64,000 nt of DNA from Plazaster borealis (lineage: Eukaryota > Echinodermata > Asteroidea > Forcipulatida > Labidiasteridae), in assembly GCA_021014325.1 (NCBI GenBank), contig CM037472.1:1612001-1676000 (forward strand), given 5' to 3'. The notes beneath the pieces were generated by a model. It ran no database searches. It had not been told where the DNA came from and saw only the letters and a list, made by a program, of their open reading frames with translations. This document shows, piece after piece, positions 23,600 to 34,160 of the stretch (its first letter is position 1; each line of letters opens with the position of its first letter). The position numbers and the translations under genes were made by a program.

Positions 23600-24262
23600 A
23601 GAAATAGAAAAGTTGACATTCGCTGCACAAACCTATGTGAATGTCCATTGTCCAATATCGATATAGAAAAGTAGACATTCCCTGCACAAACCTATGTGAA
23701 TGTCCAATGTCCAATATAAAAAAGAAAGTAGACATTCACTGCACAAACCTATAGGCCTAGGCCTACGTATGTGGATGTCCAATGTCCAATATCAAATAGA
23801 AAGTAGACATTCGCTTTACAAACGTATGTGAATGTCCAATGTCCAATATCGAAATAGAAAAGAAGATATTCGCTGTACAAATCCGTGAATGTCCACTGTC
23901 CAATATCAATATAGAAAGTAGACATTCACTGCACAAACATATGTGAATTTCCAATGTCCAATATCGAAACAGTAAAGTAGACATTCGCTTTACAAACGTA
24001 TGTGAATGTCCAATGTCCAATATCGAAATAGAAAAGTAGACATTCGCTGTACAAACATATGTGAATGTCCAATGCCCAATATCAAAATAGAAAGGTAGAC
24101 ATTCGCTGTACAAACCTGTGAATGTCCAATGTCCAATATCAAAACAGAAAGTAGACATTCCCTGCACAAACATATGTGAATGTCCAGTGTCCAATATCGA
24201 AATAGAAAGGTAGACATTCACTGCACAAATTTATGTGAATGTTCAATGTCCAATATCATTCT
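23600..24262. repeat. Intronic minisatellite, unit about 60 bp, eleven copies
   Basis: The unit contains GTGAATGTCCAATGTCCAAT and AGAAAAGTAGACATTCGCTG. It gives long repetitive open frames on the reverse strand (for example 23763-24221) that have no gene features. Confidence 0.85.
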
Positions 24263-25409
24263 AACTTTACTGTCTTATATAAATAATGTATTAAATCGGA
24301 GGTACCAACCTTGTTGGTTCACACAAACACACAAAATACTCAACATCGTTATGTATGTACTAGTCGTACAAAGCGATGAAACATAATAGTGATTTACAAT
24401 GTATTCGTGTTGGGAAGACGTAAACCTCATCATGATCAGATTACATCAACCACAAGTGAATGCTGGAGGTATGAGTCAAGCTTTACATGAATGTAAATCG
24501 AGGGGAGGAGGTCCTCTCGCAGGATGAGCAACACGCTATAATGCACCATCCATCACATCCAATGCAACCAGGGTCTTATATATAAAGTGGTTTATATATA
24601 AAGACGTCAAACACTTATCCACGTCTCTATTTGCAGAATCATAAATCTTCATATGGGCATGTAGCGGAGAGTTAAACATAATTTATATTTAGCTTATCCA
24701 CTTTCATGCTAGGACATCAGGTTATTTTCAAGTGTGCAGTATATATATGTATATATTTCTATAATATATATAAAAGGAACTGAACATTACACAACTAATA
24801 GCTATATTGATACAAATGTGCTGTGATTACAGTTCGGAGAGGTTAATATGTAATAATATCTACCTGTTGATCAGGTAACTATAAATAGTCAACTTCCGGC
24901 TACAATAAAATATGTTAAAATCTCTTTTGTGAGAAGTGTTGGCTCTGAGGTGAACCGTTGTGGTATCGACGTTTCGAACAGTATACTCTGCTAGTCTTCA
25001 TGAGAATGCTGGACTGCTGATGATGCTGAGGCTTAAGTAGAGCTGGAGGGATGCACATTTGGCGGGAAATATCAAAAAATACATTTTTGTACCCATGCGG
25101 AACTTCAAACATCACTTAATACCTCATCAAGAATACTAATGAACCAGGTAGGCCTACAGCAACAAGGCTATAGACCTTTATCATGGTGCGGCCATCTTGG
25201 TTTTTTTGTCCAATCCAAATCATTGTAACCAAACCGAGGCTGGAAGAAACAAATAGTCTGGTTCCTTTCTTGTGCGACGATTTTTAGTATTCATTACTGC
25301 TGTTGGATACAGGGAACGAGACCAAGATGGTGGCAACATAAATATTTCACAATTGAATTTAATTACTATCATGATTCCGCACTTCATTATTTTACGGTAG
25401 CTATAAACG

Positions 25410-25790
25410 TCTTGAGAGAAAAATTAAGGGTGACAGAGAAGGCTATGGAAAAAATAATGATAGGAGTATACATCAAAGAAGGACAGGGTTACAAAATGAG
25501 GACATAAGAAAGAAACCAAGAGTGCAGGATATTATTAAGACCATTACATCAAAGAAGTGGAGATGGGCAGGTCACCTAGCAAGGAGGTATGGCAACAGGT
25601 GGACATGCAAAACAACCGATTGTGACTCCGAGAAACCGAACCAAAATTAAGGAGACAAAACAGAAGATGGGGAGATGAAATAAGAACATAGGGGCATTGC
25701 TTAGCAACAGACAGCGCAGGATAGAGTGAAATGGAGAATTGGTAAAGGGGCTTTTCTCATGCAGTGGAGTGAAATAGGCTAGAGAAGAAG
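25410..25790 (+). pseudogene. RTE-like LINE 3' fossil inside the K2P intron
   Basis: Across several frameshifts and stops the + strand reads LRVTEKAMEKIMIGV, KKWRWAGHLARRYGNRWT and QTAQDRVKWR. These are the ordered landmarks of the C-terminal part of RTE-type LINE ORF2. It is in the same orientation as the channel gene. Confidence 0.75.
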
Positions 25791-25988
25791 AGGGAGAAGA
25801 AGAAGTTATGATTAGCCACGTCAGAGGGGGGTGTTACACGGGTGCCTCGGTTGAAACCGCCCCACCGATGAGAGCAAGATTAAGGTCACACTTTTTACTC
25901 GTCCTTAGATTGCTATATAAATCCTCCCAACTAAAGGAGAAATTGTTACTCGTCTTGAGGCAGAGACGTGGGTCTGATAACTGCACTC

Positions 25989-26213
25989 TTAAAAGCTCAG
26001 AATTGACCCGGATAGGGTCCTGTGAACCCTGACCCATTATGGGTCAGTACATGACCCGGAATCTGTGTCTAAATGACCCATAAAATGGGTCAAACTGACC
26101 CAGAATCCAAGTTAAATCCAATTTTTTTTACGAGTTTCCGGGTCAGCCTGACCCCAAGAGAGACCCCCAAAATGGATCAGTCCTCGGGACGCGGAAACCG
26201 GGAGTTTTAGGAG
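25989..26213. mobile_element. GGGTCA-family MITE (E2), clear copy
   Basis: TTAAAAGCTCAGAATTGACC ... GAGTTTTAGGAGTG as inverted ends. Internally GGGTCAGCCTGACCCC (about 26139) is an exact GGTCA-nnn-TGACC palindrome. Confidence 0.75.
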
Positions 26214-26537
26214 TGTGTGAAAATGGTGATATTCTCAAAGCACCAAAATGCTGCGTTTTAAGTGGAGTGCATAAATATGTGACCAAACTGCAAGCTACGA
26301 TGCTGGCTTCTAGTGATATAGTGGTACATCTCATGTACAAAACCTCCCAAGCTCTCTTACTTCCGACATAGACATTGGTTTAGTAGGAAGCCAATGCCAA
26401 GTCAATTGATTAGTCCATCAATCTTTTAAGTCTACTATCAAAGGTCATAGAATACTCCAGATAGAGCCGGGATAACTCCCTATAAGTCTGGGTTGATGCT
26501 GATTCTAATGAGAAAGTATGTATTAAAGCATATATGA

Positions 26538-26913
26538 TTAAAGGCACTGAACACGTTTGGTAATTGTCAAAGACCAGTGTTCTCACTTGGTGTATCTCAA
26601 CATATGCATAAAATAACAAGCCAGTGAAAATTTGGGCTCAATTGGTCATCGAAGTTGCAAGAAAATGATGAAAGAAAAAACACCCTTGTTGTACAAATTT
26701 GTGTGCTTTCAGATAGGAATAAAAGGCTTCAGGCCTGAAGTCTTTTATTATTTTAGTGAGAAATTACCTCTTTCGCAAAAACTACGTTACTTCAGAGGGA
26801 GTCGTTTCCTAAAATGTTTTATACTATCAACAGCTCTCCGTTGCTTGTTACCAAGTAAGTTTTTGTGCTAATATTTATTTTGAGTAATTACCAAACGTGT
26901 ACAGTGCCTTTAA
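26538..26913 (+). mobile_element. TTAA MITE E1 between direct repeats
   Basis: Full-length, with TTAA at 26538-26541 and 26910-26913. It is flanked by about 110-bp direct repeats (26426-26541 and 26910-27012). Confidence 0.85.
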
Positions 26914-27281
26914 GTCTACTATCAAGGGTCGTAGAATCCTTCAGATAGAGTCGGGATAACTCCCTATAAGTCTGAGTTGATGCTGATTCTAATGAGAAAG
27001 TATGTATTCAATCATAATCATAGAGATAACTCGGAGTGTTGGGTTTACTTGTTCGTTATTGCAGAAATACTTTGAGATATCAACTGAGTTCGCCTCTCGA
27101 GAGAGATCTCGTTAGTTATTATTTAACTCTATGCAGCCTTGTACCGTACTCTAAAGGCGTGTCGAGCTATCATTTACTCAGTTGTCAATGTTCAACCGAG
27201 CTTAATTCATTGACTTGAGTGCCTTGATGGGCAATGCAGTACGGCAGGTATGTGATGGGATTGTGCCTTTGATGATATACT

Positions 27282-27437
27282 CTAAAAACTACCGGGTCAG
27301 AATTGACCCGGATTCCGGGTCCCGGAAGCTTGACCCATTTCTGGGTCAGGCTGACCTGGAAAGTGGTTACAAAAAATGGGATTTTAACTCGGTTTCTGCG
27401 TCAGTTTGACCCATTTCTGGGTCATGTTGACTCAGAA
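27282..27437. mobile_element. GGGTCA-family MITE (E2) inserted in E3 repeat
   Basis: E3 (GTGCCTTTGATGATA) stops at CTCTAAAAACTACCGGGTCA and resumes as ATTTGGCACACAGTCGG. The E2 right end is truncated. It contains GGGTCAGGCTGACC. Confidence 0.65.
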
Positions 27438-27693
27438 TTTGGCACACAGTCGGAGCATGGCAGGAGAAGGATGTTTGGATGTAGATTTGTCTTTGGAAAA
27501 AATATAGGATGTTCATTCTATAAAGGATAGCACCTTGCAATATTTATTGTACAATTAAAATATATCTGGGTCAGATCTGACCCGGGAAAGGTCCGTATTG
27601 GAAAACGGGTCAGGTGACCCGTTTTCTGGTACAACATTACACCAAATTCTTGCAGTTACGTGTTTTTGACTCAAATTCCAGGCAGCTGACCCC

Positions 27694-27860
27694 CAGACAG
27701 GTCATGCTGACCCCAGACAGGTCATGCTGACCCCAGACAGGTCATGCTGACCCCAGACAGGTCATGCTGACCCCACTGAGACAAGTCATGCTGACCCCAG
27801 ACAGGTCATGCTGACCCCAGACAGGTCATACTGACCCTAGACAGGTCATGCTGACCTGGA
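27694..27860. repeat. 20-bp tandem array of eight AGGTCA-nnn-TGACC palindromes
   Basis: The unit is CAGACAGGTCATGCTGACCC. Palindromes start at 27699, 27719, 27739, 27759, 27783, 27803, 27823 and 27843. The last reads AGGTCATGCTGACCT, an exact AGGTCA inverted repeat with a 3-bp spacer. One unit is AAGTCA and one has a TAC spacer. Flanking DNA (27560-27640, 27870-27920) is GGGTCA-family MITE sequence. Confidence 0.9.
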
Positions 27861-27947
27861 CCTGAGTCAATGGGCTATTCGAACCCTTCCAGGGTCAATT
27901 TTGACCCGTCACTTTTAAAAGTGGATACAATTTTCCTGGAGCTGTCA

Positions 27948-28043
27948 TTAAATAGTGCAGTGCCGTTTGCTTTATTGACTATAACGTTAAAACATACCTG
28001 CATGCAGAGTTACATCATAAACTTTGCGGGTTGTACGTATTAA
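27948..28043 (+). repeat. Left direct repeat of the E4 at 28040
   Basis: TTAAATAGTGCAGTGCC ... GTATTAA. It starts and ends with TTAA and matches 28419-28505 with some indels. Confidence 0.75.
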
Positions 28044-28422
28044 AGGGTCTGTATACGTTTGGTAATGACTCTGAATATTAATGGCAATAACAATTTACTT
28101 GGTGAGAAGTACAGCAGCTTTGGATAGTAAAATACATTTTGAGAAACTTTTCACTTCGAAGTACTGCGGTTATCGGAAAAGATATCACCTTTTATCCCCA
28201 AAAATTTGAATCTGAAAAGCGTTACTAACAGTAACGTTTCTCAGATTGTGTATTCCAATGCAGATTATTCTTCCTGCGTGGACATAACCGCTCCAGATTT
28301 TCGGCAATATCGCAAAAACGCTAGCACCTTTTGAAATTAAATTTTCACAGGTTATTTGTATTATATATTTCTACAACTATATAAATTGGGTTCCAATTAC
28401 CATACGTATACAATCCCTTTAA
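28040..28422 (+). mobile_element. TTAA MITE E4 between direct repeats
   Basis: TTAAAGGGTCTGTATACGTT ... ACGTATACAATCCCTTTAA. Family E4 has the central GTTACTAACAGTAAC-like palindrome. It is flanked by 96-bp and 87-bp direct repeats. Confidence 0.85.
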
Positions 28423-28505
28423 ATAGTGCAGTGCCCTTTGATTGATTGACTATCAAACATTAAAAACATACCTGCAGATTTACATCATCGGGTATTTCTT
28501 ATTAA
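28419..28505 (+). repeat. Right direct repeat of the E4 at 28040
   Basis: TTAAATAGTGCAGTGCC ... CTTATTAA, again bounded by TTAA. Confidence 0.75.
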
Positions 28506-29211
28506 TGTATGGTACTTTCCGAAGGAGTAACTCAACACAGAAATAAACAAACCCAAGGCTGTCAATAAAACATTATTCCAACAATTAAGTTTTATCATCT
28601 GTGTTTTATGACCTGTATAAAATCGTGGAAAGAATCTTGATCCTATAGGCAATGTGACTATTTTTAGGCATTGTGAAAATACGCTTGCTGTTCGGGATTT
28701 GTACCCGTAACCTTTCGATGACAAGTCCTGCATCCTAGCCTCGTGTCCACGTTGTCAGGTTTCATGTACTAAACGCCTTGATGGCAAGTCTAATAATTCT
28801 AACGCAATGTAAATCCACTTTCTTCACTGTCCTGTCTACAGGTCGATTTGATAACCATAAACTGCTTTTTCCGTTATCTTCAGTCTATGATCATAATATA
28901 TGCGTGAAAGATCAGTTTCTTCTGTACAAACATTCAGGACTACCTGCGTCTATTGAGAATCACATTACTATGACATTATGCGGATTGGAAAACGTGCGTT
29001 GACTTCTTCGTTGTACTGGATGACTTTTGATGCGGCATTGCGCCATTTTTGTCTGACCATGGAAACGCATATTAGCTCAAAGGTCGTCTGCTCACATCGA
29101 GTATGTGTCAATCATGCAGAATTACTTTTCCATAAAGCATGGAATGGGGGTACACGGTGGACCAATAGCAGTGCTGCCGTGCCGATTTTGAGGCACTGTT
29201 AGGCTCCCTAC

Positions 29212-29770
29212 ACTCCGTAAACTCCAGGGTCAGAATTTACCCTGACTCCGGGTCCCGTGGGACCTAAAACATTTTTGGGCCAGAATCAGAGTTTAAAATC
29301 CCATTTTCTTTAAAGGTATCGTACACGTTTGGTAATGACTCGAAACAAATATTAGCATAAAAACTGACTTGGTAACAAGCAACAGAGAGCTGTTGATAGT
29401 ATAAAACATTGTAGGAAACGACTCCCTCTGAAGTAACTAAGTTTTTGAGAAAGAGGTAATTTCTCACTAAAATAATAAAAACTTCTTGCAAGAAGTTTTT
29501 ATTCCTATCTGAAAGCACACAAATTTGTACAACAAGGGTGTTTTTTTCTTTCATCATTTTCTTGCAACTTCGATGACCAATTGAGCCCAAATTTTCACAG
29601 GGTTGTTATTTTATGCATATGTTGGGATACACCAAGTGAGAACACTGGTCTTTGACAATTTCCAAACGTGTTCAGTGCCTTTAAGCCTTTCGGGTCAGCC
29701 TGACCAATAAATGGGTCAAACTCCCTGGAACCCGGGATACGGGTCAATTCTGACCGAGGAGATTTAGATT
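29212..29770. mobile_element. GGGTCA-family MITE (E2) split by an E1 MITE
   Basis: The left half ends AAAATCCCATTTTC and the right half starts GCCTTTCGGGTCAGCCTGACC. The E1 at 29310-29684 lies between them, flanked by TTAA on both sides. Confidence 0.75.
29310..29684 (-). mobile_element. TTAA MITE E1, nested
   Basis: Full-length reverse copy with TTAA at 29310-29313 and 29681-29684. Confidence 0.85.
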
Positions 29771-30494
29771 GCAGAGACCATTCAACATAAATAGTTACCG
29801 TACATTGTGTATTCCATTGTGTTTCCTGGCAGGCAAAATACTATCGTAACTACTTGTCATATTATTAGAAAGTTTACATTTTGCATCACAATTGCCACAT
29901 AAAATCTAAAATTTTAAACAATTTAAGCACTTTACAAGAACTGGTGATTATTAATACTATGATTGTTATTATTAATATTTTACGATATACATTTTTACGT
30001 CAAACTGTCTGTTGATAGGAATTGACAACATTGGAAAGAGAAAACGTCTTAAAATACAACCGAATACAAATGGCAATAACGTTAATTAAGGCAGGCGGAT
30101 ATCTATTTTGAGTTCCTGTTAGTTCCATATATAGCACAAGACAACTTTCACTTACACACATAATCAGGATGTTTTTTACCGGAAACGGTTTATAACTAGG
30201 TTACAAAACTCCCGACCAAATCTTCTTTAACCAGCTTTTCTTAGAAAAGATCGTTTACCAACGCCCTATTTGAATAAATCCTTTCACACTATGATTAGCA
30301 GCGTTTCCTTGTTTACGTCGGCAAAAATACTGTGATGTAAGGTGGTTTTTTTCAATTCTATATTTAAAACAGGATTGGTGGCTGTATAGTACATGAAAAA
30401 ATGCAATTCTCTTTTTAAAAAGTCCGAATAAACAAAGAAAATATGATGGTGGCAATCTTCAATGGCGTGGCGTGTCGTGGCCGGTCGTGACCGG

Positions 30495-30685
30495 GGCCCA
30501 ATTTCATAGAGCTGCTGAAGCAGAAAATATTGCTTAAGAATTTTCTGCTAAGCAGAAATGAGCAGGATACCAGTCATAAATTGTACTTGTGGTATTCTAG
30601 TTTGGCTGGTAACCTTATTTTGGTAAGCATAATTTTGTTGTGCTTAGCTACTTTTTGTGCCTAAGCAGCTCTATGAAATTGGGCC
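30495..30685. mobile_element. CWG-type MITE in SINE (first)
   Basis: GGCCCAATTTCATAGAGCTG ... CTATGAAATTGGGCC, flanked by CGG (left) and CAG (right), probably one decayed CNG duplication. Confidence 0.75.
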
Positions 30686-30713
30686 CAGTTAAGAGCACCG
30701 GACTCAAGCTCCG

Positions 30714-30907
30714 GGTAAAATCTCATAGAGCTGCTTTAGCACACTAAAAAGTAGCTTAGCACAAAATAATTATGCTTACGAGAATGAGATTACCAGCCAA
30801 AATACCAGGTAACATGTACAATTTATCACTGGTATCCTGCTCCTTTTTGCTTAGCAGAAAATGTTAAAGCAATATTTCCTGCTTAAGCAGCTCTATGGAA
30901 TTGGGCC
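30714..30907. mobile_element. CWG-type MITE in SINE (second)
   Basis: Degraded left end (GGTAAAATCTCATAGAGCTG) and good right end (ATTGGGCC, then CTG). Same family as the first. Confidence 0.7.
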
Positions 30908-30954
30908 CTGGCGTTTCTGACCAGCAGAGTGTGGGGGAAGAGGGGACCCCCAGT

Positions 30955-31225
30955 GTTCTCATACTTTAACACATTATTTTCCTCTTGTACAGAAGTACCC
31001 CCCCCCTGAAATCCTCTAAAGGAGTCCTGAGATTCCAAGCAACAATGAAGACAGAATAGGGGGTACCACCATGCCCCATGTAAAGCACCAAAATGGAAGT
31101 GTGGGTTCGAATCCCCATTTGGTGCTCGATATGTGGCGTGGTGTGTGTCCCCCCCCCCCTCATATTATCTCTTCATTGTGTTCTGAGAATCTCACGAATT
31201 CTTTAGAGGTGTTTAGGGGGGATTA
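30955..31225. repeat. Dispersed repeat E7, palindromic copy
   Basis: The left arm (TCCTCTAAAGGAGTCCTGAG) is answered by a right arm (TCTCACGAATTCTTTAGAGG). The loop holds GTGGGTTCGAATCCCC, a B-box-like motif, but no tRNA fold. Confidence 0.6.
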
Positions 31226-31753
31226 ACTATTGGAATCAGATGACAAGACAAACTCATTCTAAAATGGACATGATTAATAACAGTGAACCAAACCACTGCG
31301 ACTCGAAAGCCTATTAATCCAATCTTATGGGGAAAAAAATCATAAACAAAGAAATCTTAAATTAGAACAACATTGAGCGGGGGACGGGTGAGGTTATGTT
31401 TATTGTCAGGTTACCCAAGCATTTCGGCCGGGATTGTAGCATCTTTAAGAACAAAACAATCTCTAGGAGATTCAAAACAGGACGATCAAAATACTTGACT
31501 TCCGGGACACTCAAGAATGTGTTGAATAAGGTGTACGGAGCCACACCTTCATCGTAGATGATTCACCGTCTCTAAGCTTAACATCCCCCGGTATACTTTA
31601 CCCTCACGCGGACAAACTCGTTGTCAATGCAAGCCCGTAATTAAAATACATGCGTTTGACCAGGCACATGTCGCGAAGCATTTGAGTACCACAATACGCA
31701 GATTGATTGCAACACGTTGTTTCTAAAGGGTAAATTACCATTGCAATCTTCTT

Positions 31754-31890
31754 ACTTCGTGTTTGATGAATAAATGATGAAAAAAAAAACCCAGGAACGA
31801 GTTTAAGAACCTAACCTTCTTACTCTTATAGATTCTAAAACCCGTTCCCGTTTTCTTTTTTCATCATTTATTCATCAAACGCGAAGTACA
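31754..31890. mobile_element. 137-bp hairpin MITE
   Basis: ACTTCGTGTTTGATGAATAA ATGATG at the left pairs with CATCATTTATTCATCAAACG at the right; the ends differ by one or two bases. Confidence 0.7.
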
Positions 31891-32067
31891 TTCTGCTGTC
31901 ATTGGTCACTCTACTACTTGTCCATCGTGTAAGGTGCCCCCCCCTGTTTTCGGTTGCGTTTTAATTACAGCTCGTCCTTAATTATGCATGTGCAATCTTC
32001 GGCCGCCATTTTATTGTAAGTTAAAGCTCATTGTACTGTTAAAGTTTGTTTGACCACTAAATCGCAG

Positions 32068-32165
32068 TATTATTATTATTCTATGTTTCTGGAAATGAAA
32101 CCAAGGATGCCTCATAAGTGAACTTACTCACTGTAGCTCACAAGCCTGGGGAAACCAGTATGATG
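32068..32165 (-). mobile_element. S1 SINE tail fragment
   Basis: Matches the tail half of the copy at 12002 (CCTCATAAGTGAACTTACTC ... CCTGGGGAAACC). The tRNA head is missing. Confidence 0.5.
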
Positions 32166-32911
32166 TGTTTTTTTTATAATAGTTCTAATATCATTAAGTT
32201 ATTAAGTCTACTTATTGTAAAACAATGCATCCTAGCAAGAGATGCATTCGACCGCAAGGACGTAAAATTTTGAACAAACCATGAAATTCAACCTTAAAAA
32301 CAACAAAACACGGCACTATAGACCATTTCACCTGTTTACAAATGAGCCACAGAGCCCGGACCTCCTGCAAGCACGATTTGCACACAGTTCAATAGAAGAA
32401 AAACATTAAATCTGATATTCTATGGCGATTGCATCGTCTGATTTGTTATCAACTTTTGATATGTGGAACGAAAGGAGGCACATCTCAAAACTTGTTCAGC
32501 TGTTACTTTCAATATAACTCTTGAATTTATGTGGGAGTTATGACACAAAATGTAACCGTTTCTCATAGGCCTATCACAAGTTTAGTATCTCAATACAGAG
32601 AAGGGGTTTGCCCTGGTATGGTTCGCTGCAGAATGCGCCACAACACCTTGTAAACCATACATGGTGCTATGGAAATAAATGGGTCTTAAATTTTGAACAT
32701 AGCTCCGCATACCTTGTAGAAAAACTAATGAGCGCTATGAGACGCCCTCAGGTGTGATAAAGAGCTATATAAGAACTGCGTATTGTTAGAACCTTTTCCC
32801 CAGACTGGCCACCAAACTACGCCAGTACAAAGAATGGTTGACTGTGCTTCCAGGCATCTTGGTCTTTTTCTTCAAATCGTCCAGGACAGAGAGCACGATC
32901 GTTTATTATAA

Positions 32912-33141
32912 AAAATTTCCGGGTCATTGACCCGGATTCGGCGGTCCCAGGGGGGGGGGGTCTGATCCATTTCTGGGTCAGACTGACCCGAAAGGTGGTT
33001 TTAAAAAATTGATTTTAATTCGGACTCTGCGTCATGTTGACCCATTTCTGGGTAATTTGACACAGATTCCGGGTCATACTGACCCAGAAATGGGTCAGGC
33101 GCCAAGGGACCCGGATCTGATCCGGATGTTTTTCAGAGAGT
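32912..33141. mobile_element. GGGTCA-family MITE (E2) next to the K2P exon 2 acceptor
   Basis: AAATTTCCGGGTCATTGACC ... GATCTGATCCGGATGTTTTT. It ends about 65 bp before the splice acceptor at 33206. Confidence 0.7.
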
Positions 33142-33206
33142 TGGAAAGGGTTAAAAGTTGTTGGAACCTTCACTAACGGTTTTTTATATCCCTGCTATCA
33201 TTTCAG

Positions 33207-34102
33207 GTTATGGTAACATGGCTCCCCGGACCGACGAAGGACGTTTCTTCTGCATAGTCTTCGCATTCTTCGGTATACCTCTTACTGGCTGGTTCCTGAC
33301 CGTCTTCGGACAGTGTTCGGAACGACACTGGAAGAGTTTCACCGACAAGTTTGATAAAACAGTTGCCTTCCTCAAGTTCCCATCAGTCCAGAAATTTGCC
33401 GTCTACACAACCATCGTTGCTTTGTTGTATCTGATAGTCATACTGATACCTTCAACGATTATCCACTTCGTGGAGGGTTGGTCGTGGGGCGTTGCGCATT
33501 ATTATACATTTATATCGCTTAGTACCATTGGGTTCGGCGATTACGTGGCGGGAAACGGCTCCAAATTAAATGCAATTACTCGAACAGTTTACAAGATCGG
33601 TCTTATACTGTACCTCATCTTAGGTCTAGCGGTGCTAACCCTCACCTTTAAGGTGACTCAGCATTATCAGAGGAAGAATGCAAGTCGAATGCAAACCATG
33701 ACGAGGGGCGTGGCCAGGAGAGTCATGAGCAAGCGGAGGAATGCAAGTTTTGAGAAACAGAAGCAGGAGAAAGAAAACCGAGTGACGGTGAACCTCCGGA
33801 CGGCTAAATACGACCGCCATGACAGTGAGTCTGGTGAGACATTCACCATCTCCATTGATGAATTTGGAAGGTGTTTGAAGGATGTCAGCACCCAGACCGC
33901 TACGATAATGACTGGAGGCGAGACTAAGTTACAAAGGAAGATCATCCATAAGAAGGCCAATTCCATCATCATTACGTCGTCGCAGAGGAGGATAATGCAA
34001 CGGTCATGGGCTGATGACGAAGATATCTTTATTAATCTAGGTAATTCTGAAAACGGTGACCTTAAAGGAAGAGATTCTGGGTTTCTAACGAATGGTTTGT
34101 AG
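33207..34102 (+). CDS. Two-pore-domain potassium channel, coding exon 2 (residues 137-434, stop TAG)
   Basis: The acceptor TTTCAG|GTTATGG joins in frame to the exon ending at 17728 and rebuilds TTIGYGN, the first selectivity filter (residues 134-140). Seen next: APRTDEGR at the TM2 entry, TM2 about 149-172 with FFGIPL, a cytosolic loop, TM3 about 200-224, EGW before pore helix 2, and the second filter STIGFGDYVAG (242-252). TM4 spans about 262-285, followed by a 150-residue basic, Ser/Thr-rich cytosolic tail. The joined frame is 1305 nt (434 residues plus stop), usual for K2P. Known: GYG/GFG filter pairs in one chain define this family; the EGW...STIGFGDYVAG region is shared by TALK and TREK members. 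The tail has basic-Ser stretches (RKNAS, KRRNAS) that could be kinase targets, which is inference. The apparent frame upstream of 33207 (from a TTG at 33158) is intronic read-through. Confidence 0.95.
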
Positions 34103-34154
34103 CAACCGCTACCCCCCCCCCATTCCCCATCATTGCATTTTGAAATATAAGTTA

Positions 34155-34160
34155 AATAAA
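34155..34160 (+). promoter_or_regulatory. Candidate polyadenylation signal AATAAA of the K2P gene
   Basis: AATAAA lies 53 bp after the TAG stop at 34100-34102. It would give a very short 3' UTR; other AT-rich candidates exist downstream. Confidence 0.45.

Larger units (their letters stand above)
30455..30935 (+). mobile_element. S1 SINE head split by two CWG-type MITEs
   Basis: The S1 head reads GTGTCGTGGCC, then (after 30495-30685) AGTTAAGAGCACCGGACTCA, then (after 30714-30907) GGCGTTTCTGACCAGCAGAG. Intact copies on the reverse strand at 12300 and 55850 give the uninterrupted order. The B box is lost. Confidence 0.75.
17729..33206 (+). other. Intron of the K2P gene, 15,478 bp, phase 1
   Basis: The intron runs from GTAAGA to TTTCAG and interrupts the Gly codon of the first GYG filter; an intron at this filter is a known conserved feature of many animal K2P genes. 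I see no further coding exon in it. It is filled with minisatellites, SINE, LINE and MITE copies listed separately. One MITE ends about 65 bp before the acceptor. Confidence 0.9.

Noticed and set aside
23763..24221. Long reverse-strand frame with a repetitive peptide (152 codons)
   Set aside because: It is a translation of the 60-bp minisatellite; a stop-free unit of length divisible by three gives such frames without selection.
33158..33206. Start of exon 2 at a TTG codon
   Set aside because: The stretch before 33207 is intron, ending in a canonical acceptor that joins in frame to exon 1.
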